Of a stretch of DNA of 64,000 bases, positions 58,718 through 64,000 are shown piece after piece (position 1 is the stretch's first letter; each line of letters starts with the position of its first letter). Origin of the DNA: Gigaspora rosea (taxonomy: Eukaryota; Glomeromycota; Glomeromycetes; Diversisporales; Gigasporaceae). The notes beneath the pieces are model-generated. The model was not told where the DNA came from. It saw only the letters and a program-made list of their open reading frames with translations, and ran no database searches. The translations under genes were made by a program, and so were the position numbers. The stretch is from NCBI GenBank assembly GCA_003550325.1, contig QKWP01000216.1, forward strand, positions 164,746 through 228,745. Reading direction: 5' to 3'.

Positions 58718-58821
58718 GAAACAATTTGGAATACCACATCTATTAAACACACACATCATTCCACATTTTTTTCAAAAGATGACAATTTTCACATCATCGT
58801 TCTTTAACGCATACCAATTTT

Positions 58822-59271
58822 TCATTGGATTGAAATAGTGAATTGCAAAAATATTCTCCTTTTTAAGTTTTTTTTTATTCTTTTTCGAACAGTTTTTTCA
58901 ACTAATTTATATTCAAGATTGCTTTTTAAACATATATTGCAAGATTTTTTTGAATTACATTTATAACCAGAACAGTTTTTTACACAATTTTTACATGGTA
59001 AATTTTCTGGTTCAAACTCTATATACAAAGGCTCACGTTTTTTCTTTTCAATTGTAGATTGATTGAAATAAAAATTTTTTAGGTTTGATATGGTTTGTTG
59101 TTAATGATATAAGTATATCACGATTTGGTGTTGGATAATTGTATCATTTAAAAACTTGGCCAAGTATTTGGAAGTTTGCGCAAAATGCAATGCATCCAAA
59201 TTATCATCCAAATTATCAAATATGTTTACAAATATTTCAGAGAGAACTTTGTAAATAGAAGCTTTGGGCAT
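58822..59271 (-). pseudogene. F-box protein with cysteine cluster (F-box/Cys family copy 2)
   Basis: The ATG at 59,271 reads MPKASIYKVLSEIFVNIFDN, then LDALHFAQTSKYLAKFLND, matching the F-box pattern (L.EI...IF..L, then the C-terminal helix). After TAA at 59,101 the same frame goes on to a basic stretch and a cysteine cluster LPCKNCVKNCSGYKCNSKKS plus CNICLK, then a very basic tail ending at 58,822. The frame is open upstream into the 59.4-kb gene, so the two may be a fusion or have lost a stop. Confidence 0.5.
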
Positions 59272-59284
59272 TTTAAAAAATGGA

Positions 59285-60231
59285 TTGAATCTAATCATAA
59301 AGAAATTTTGGCCCTTTAAATGCATTTTTGTAGGTTTGTAATATAGGATATTTAATTTGCTAAAACAATCCTTGCAAATATTGTAATATGAAATATTCCA
59401 TTAACTAATTCACAATTTTTGATATTACATCTTGTCTGCAAATAAAAACCAAGTTCACAATATGTAAATTTTTTACATGTATCACATATTTTTTTAAAAT
59501 AACTTTTATCTGGGGGGGTGTAAGTAGAAACCAGGCAAATTAATAAATTAGGTTTTTGAGATAACGTGATTTTTGTGTTGTCTTACACAAACTCATATAA
59601 ACAATAATCGATAATCCGAATCCATTCGGCCTTGATCGGCCTTGATCGAAAAGCTTCGTATAACATAATCGTTCCAATTTGTTATTTATTTCTGATCAAA
59701 TTAAGATCAGATGATCTATTCCGATCTATTAAAATCGGACAATCAATTTCCGACCAAATTGTTTAAACGCAAATAACTTAAATTTTTATTAATTAATCAA
59801 ACGTTCACTATTAAGCAAAAAATATTCTTTACAAGTTTTTATATTAGTTAAAAATAAAAACTCAATTTTGAAAAATTTTCGATTTGCCTGGTTTCTACTT
59901 ACACCCCCATCTTCTCTTTCTTGTAACTATAAATAAATCCACTTTTTATACGAGGATTTCGACAATATGGCTTTCTTTTATGATTATACAATATTTTTTT
60001 TCTAACTTTTGGATTTTTAAATTTGATATAATTATTTTTTTTTGTTTTTTTAATAGATTCAATATGAAATATTTCAAATTTTCTAATAGTTAAGCATCAA
60101 TATAAAATATGTTTTTCAGAATTCAACTCATATCTAATATGATGTTTTCTGAATACTTCTAGTAATAATCTGCATATAATACTAATTCTTGCATAAAATA
60201 TCTCAAACCACACATCAAATCCAAAAATCAT
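59285..60231 (-). pseudogene. Cysteine-module protein related to copy 1, interrupted by a MITE
   Basis: The ATG at 60,231 reads MIFGFDVWFEIFYARISIIC and RKHHIRYELNSEKHILY, TGA at 60,097 (Trp fits), CLTIRKFEIFHIESIKKTK, then a basic stretch to YKKEK at 59,913. The MITE follows. Beyond it the frame continues SYFKKICDTCKKFTYCELG, RCNIKNCELVNG and, after a slip, YNICKDCFSK. The Cys arrangement and the YNICKDCF phrase match the 57.2-kb gene. Removing the MITE and one ATCT copy leaves the two sides in the same frame. It probably binds zinc; the F-box part is not evident in the N-terminal half. Confidence 0.5.
59512..59908. mobile_element. 397-bp MITE with GGGGGTGTAAG ends
   Basis: Inverted ends of about 27 bp, GGGGGTGTAAGTAGAAACCA and complement. 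ATCT lies on both sides (59,508-59,511 and 59,909-59,912), a 4-bp target duplication. Two extra G at the left end. Confidence 0.8.
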
Positions 60232-60278
60232 GATTGCTTTATTAATAATACAAATGGTGAAATTTCACTGTTTATATT

Positions 60279-63102
60279 CTAAGTCCAATAATCTGTAATT
60301 TTTGGTTGCTTTAATATTTTACTAGTTGATTGAATCTCCAATTTACGTTTTTTTAAATTATTTTCTTGCTTATCAGATTCTGTAATTTTTGATTGTTTTA
60401 GTTTTTTACTATTTAGCTGAATCTCTGATTTACGTTTTTTAATTGTAGCAACTGGGAAACTGATAGTTGTCTGTTTGAACAAATCGATTTGCTCTTTATA
60501 GAATAATTCGATTTTTTCGGCTGCTGCTTTTGCTGAACAAGCAAAGAAACTTGCCCATATATCTTTAAGATTTTTAAAATAATATAACTTGTCAATTTTA
60601 TCAGTATCTTTAAACTCTAATACAAGTTGCATTTTTCTACCTATATTGATATTGGAGTTTGGATGTGTAATTATATAATAATAAAAACGTCCAGGTTCCA
60701 AATCTTCTTTACCCTCCTTATTTCTTTTCACTATAAAATCCATCACCATTTTATTTCCTTGAGATTTTTCAATGTGTTTACTATTGAAAAAATCTCATAC
60801 ACTAACAGGTTTATTAGTTGGATCATATTTTATATTTAAACAAAGAGATCATGCTCTTGACAGATAGATTTTAATATAGTATCATATACAATTTGTTTTG
60901 TATCTGCTACTTGAGTCTTTATTTGCTTTCGTTCATCAAATCCCAAAGATGTCCATATCATTTCTTTAGCTATTTGTTTGTAAAAAATTTGATGCATTTT
61001 GTTTAATCATTTTTACTCCTCTGAGAAATAGCATGGGTGTATTCAAATAAACTAATAAATGCTCATGTATGCATCCTATATATTGTTTTTTTTGAAAAAA
61101 AAACTGATAGAAAAAGTGTTTTTTATAATTAATTTTCATATTCTAAATATTCTCAGAAACCAAATAATTGTTTATTTTTTTTAATTCTATAGAATATAAT
61201 ATATTTCTATTAATTTTTTCATCACATATTATTTTTTTGATTACTGATAATATTTTTGGATTGATATCATGCCGTAGTTTGTATTTTGGTTTGATATCTT
61301 TTAATAAAAAATCTTTTAAAACTAAAAATATTGAATCTGTATCACTATAAACAATTTCAATATTGTACTATGCAGCATAATTAATTACTTTTTGCAATAT
61401 TGCACGTGAATATGCCATTATTAAAGAAGCAATTGGTTTCATATACAAATTTGAATAGATAAATCCTGTGGCTCCATATATCGAATTGGCTACTAATTTT
61501 AAAGCGTTTGATAATGATGTCCAATACATTAACAAGACTGGATCTTCTTTGTACTCTTTTATCTTGCCCTTTGCAATGTCACGTTGTCGCAATAATTCTT
61601 TACACATCAAAGGCATCAATCCAATTCGTTGTTCTTGAGATATAAATTTACTATATATCTTTCTATTGTCTGTGACTACCGGTATATTTAGACTGGGGTT
61701 TGTCAAATTAATATCTACACACATATCAGTTGAAATATTTTTTTCAATTATTGCATTAGGATATATTGAAGCAAATACCAATACTCCTACAGGTTTACTG
61801 CTATTCTTTTTCTCCAATACAAGAGCTCCTTCATATGGAACAATTTCAATTATACCTTTATGCATCATTGAAAACAACATGTCTTGTTTCTGAGCATTTC
61901 GACCAAAAAAATTATTGATTATAGTTCCAACAGCATTCTTGAATACATTTGAAATCATAATACATGGTATTTTTGCCAATTGCATATAATCACCAACAAT
62001 ATTTCGTTTGATCAATAATTCTTGCAAACGTAAAGTATTAACAGAACAATAATATGCTAAATCAATCGTATATTCTTCTAAAACTGATGAATCTGACATC
62101 ACATCAAACCATTTTTGATAATCTATCTTGCAAAGCTTGGATAGTTTTGTTGCAAATTCAGATAAAAGCAATTCATCATTTTTGAATTTGATTGCTGAGA
62201 CATATACAAATATACACTTTAAATTATCAGAATTGTTATCCGGAATATACCAAAGTTCTATTTTGCCTGATAATTTACATTTCTTGAGAATATGAGCAAG
62301 CATATGTTTAAGTTCATTTTGAAATATCTTTTTAGCCCAAACTAACAAATCAATAAATATCGAGCCTTGAATATAAAAGTATTCACAGGTTTGTTTTTCT
62401 ATCGGATTAACTTTAATGTCTTGATTATTTATATTCAATCCAGCAAATTGATACTTTTGCATCTGCTCATCAACATCATTATCAATAACACGAACTTTTG
62501 TCTCTTGAATATTGTAAATCAATTTGGATTTTTTACCCAACAACTGTTGAGAAAATTTATCTGAAATTCCTAACAACTCAGCTTTCTTTAAAATGAATAA
62601 CCAATCAAAACCTCTAGTATTATATCCAATTTCTATATCTTTTTGATACAAATAATTAAGTTTGGCAAATTCTAATAATATTTTTTCTTCTGAATTAACA
62701 AGAATAAAATTAAAATCACTCGAAGAACAAAATATTTTATTGCCATATTTTTCAAAAAATAAACTTGTGTTGATTGGAAGTGATGTTATATTGTATCATT
62801 TTAATAGTTGAGATTGATTATAGAGAAATATATCTAATTGTATCATGTAATTATAATCATCAGCTTGTTCTGTGACTAGAAAAAATCCTGGACCTCTTTT
62901 ACTCCCACACTCAATATCCATGCTAGTATAATTAATTTTGGTAATACATTCGATTCTACTTGCTCAATATCTAAAAAACTAACGGTCATCTGATCTTGTA
63001 ATACACCTATGCCAACCAACTCAAAATCATGTTTATGTGCTACCTTTCAATAATGACACGTGATATCATCCGAATAAGTATTATATCAACTTCAGAATTC
63101 AT
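60279..63102 (-). pseudogene. Family B DNA polymerase (large DNA virus type), decayed
   Basis: Reading leftward from the ATG at 63,102 to 60,279, about 940 residues in several frames. N-terminal: HDFELVGIGV. Exonuclease: MDIECGS (Exo I) near 62,910 and IEIGYNTRGFDW (Exo II) near 62,615; an Exo III-like stretch lies near 62,040. Polymerase: VFASIYPNAI at motif A near 61,770, where the catalytic Asp is Val; LKLVANSIYGATGF (motif B) near 61,490; YSDTDS (motif C) near 61,345; QKKQYIG (thumb motif) near 61,085. The C-terminal QPKITDYW fits a PCNA-interacting (PIP) box, as in replicative viral and eukaryotic delta-type enzymes. Stops include TGA at 63,047, 62,796 and 60,793 (Trp fits) and TAG at 61,368. 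Inactive. The PIP box and RNA-primed type separate it from linear-plasmid polymerases. Confidence 0.82.
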
Positions 63103-63162
63103 TTATTTGTTGCAAAAAAAAAGATTCTCGTTGCTCAATATATTATATATTAATTTTCTTTT

Positions 63163-63990
63163 TGGTTTTCTTTGAATCACGTATTTTTTTGCAATTCTTC
63201 ATTTAAATTTTTAATTTTATTTTTGAGTGATTGTAATGCTTTTTTACATTTTTGGTGATTGCTAAAATATATACGAATGAAATCGAATTTTTCAGTTGAA
63301 TCAAATAGTTGTTTGTTTATAATATTGTAACTCTATAATCACAGAATTCTTCAAGATATGAATTCAATAAAGATGGATCTCTTAGTTTTATGTCAAAAAA
63401 TATATCATATTCAATGATATCGATAAAAACTTTTGATCATTTTCCAAGATGGAATAAAGACGGAGCAGATACTTATCATCATAATTTAATGCATCAACCG
63501 CTTTGTATACAAAAAATAAATTTGGGTCTGTGATCTCAAATGTGGCAACAATTTCTGCTCGTGATATAATAAGAGATTACACAAATAAATATCTGTTTGG
63601 TGTTTACACTAAACAGAATTAAAAATAAGTATAATTCCTAATTGCTACACTTCTAGAACAAGAAAATATTAAAAACTGTAATTTAACTATTTTCTCTGGT
63701 AATTTGTATTTATTTCGTTTAATTTGTTCTTTAGTTGTTGTGAAATTAAAAATTCTTGCAATTGTTGTATTATTTCATGCGAAAAATACTCTCTTTCATT
63801 TATTTCAATTATTTCAAGATTACTTTTATGATATTGAAAATTTTTATAAATATCATCATAATCTAATAAACCATAAGTTGCAAATTTGTTAAATAATCTC
63901 AATATTTGAAATATAATAAATGGATAATCAAGTAGAAAAAATTAAATTCATCATCAATTTGTTCACTTAAATCATTAAATTCAGAGATTT
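63163..63990 (-). pseudogene. Unknown protein relic upstream of the polymerase
   Basis: Leftward fragments read FNDLSEQIDDEFNFFY, then FNKFATYGLLDYDDIYKNFQ (63,900-63,687) with a helical Glu/Gln tail. Further left are EIVATFEITDPNLFFVYKAV plus YDDKYLLRLYSILENDQKF, DIKLRDPSLLNSYLEEFCDY, and a coiled coil (KKALQSLKNKIKNLNEEL) ending about 60 nt before the polymerase ATG. Several frameshifts; the start may lie outside the window. Family not recognised. Its position suggests a small operon-like pair or merely tight packing. Confidence 0.35.
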
Positions 63991-64000
63991 TGAAATTTAT

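Larger units (their letters stand above)
40900..64000. other. Probable endogenous large DNA virus region, in decay
   Basis: The region carries DNA polymerase B, RNase H1, HNH endonucleases, F-box proteins, small basic and membrane proteins and long coiled-coil genes. They are mostly intron-less and tightly packed. This mix is typical of Nucleocytoviricota and unlike the repeat desert to the left. Most genes carry stops, frameshifts or insertions. It continues past the right edge. A host gene-rich segment with degraded mobile plasmid genes is a less likely alternative. Confidence 0.6.

Noticed and set aside
41774-63049. Alternative genetic code with TGA and/or TAG read as tryptophan.
   Set aside because: TGG is still the main Trp codon, both TAG and TGA occur, TAA also interrupts genes, and there are many frameshifts and insertions. 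Decay explains all of it.
60279-63102. Functional virus or active polymerase.
   Set aside because: Multiple stops, frameshifts and loss of a catalytic Asp show that it cannot be made as an active enzyme.

Overview
The window looks like nuclear DNA of an arbuscular mycorrhizal fungus (Glomeromycotina, most like Rhizophagus). The evidence is strong A+T richness, short GT-AG introns, decayed repeat families I associate with that group, and dense small inverted-repeat transposons. The organism call is an inference.

Region 1 (1-620, minus strand) is the start of a spliced gene for a secreted precursor. A signal-peptide exon is followed by 27-, 21- and 240-nt exons in the same phase, each opening a Lys-Arg (KEX2-type) site. 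The gene runs off the left edge.

Region 2 (about 620-40,900) is almost entirely repeats. It holds hAT-like, Tc1/pogo-like, Harbinger-like and unclassified MITEs, often nested, plus long fold-back elements and several minisatellites. A satellite made of two alternating palindromes recurs at 11.3, 30.0, 33.7 and 39.8 kb. There are two decayed repeat-family genes: a DDE transposase at 7.6-10.2 kb, split by a hAT MITE, and a repeat-family protein at 20.2-22.5 kb. A possible spliced host gene relic lies at 15.3-16.5 kb. Two single-N gaps (30,527 and 37,377) each sit beside a near-perfect duplication of 3.5 kb and 92 bp, which look like unmerged contig overlaps.

Region 3 (about 40,900-64,000) is different: gene-dense, mostly intron-less, closely packed on both strands, and nearly every gene is broken. 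It contains a family B DNA polymerase with a PCNA-binding-like tail, an RNase H1 with its N-terminal caulimovirus-VI-like domain, two HNH endonucleases, an IS1595/Merlin-type transposase, several F-box proteins with cysteine-pair modules, a Zn2Cys6 fragment, small secreted or membrane peptides, and long coiled-coil proteins. I read it as a decaying endogenous large DNA virus (Nucleocytoviricota-like). An asfarvirus-related endogenous region has been reported from Rhizophagus irregularis, and this may be similar, but assignment needs a phylogeny.

Two decay processes are visible in region 3. One is insertion of host MITEs and a SINE; in two genes, removing the MITE and one target-site copy gives a continuous frame. 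The other is point decay: at least a dozen in-frame TAG/TGA codons sit where tryptophan fits the context, as expected from G-to-A (C-to-T) transitions. One two-exon gene (47,084-47,599) is intact in the middle of this region.
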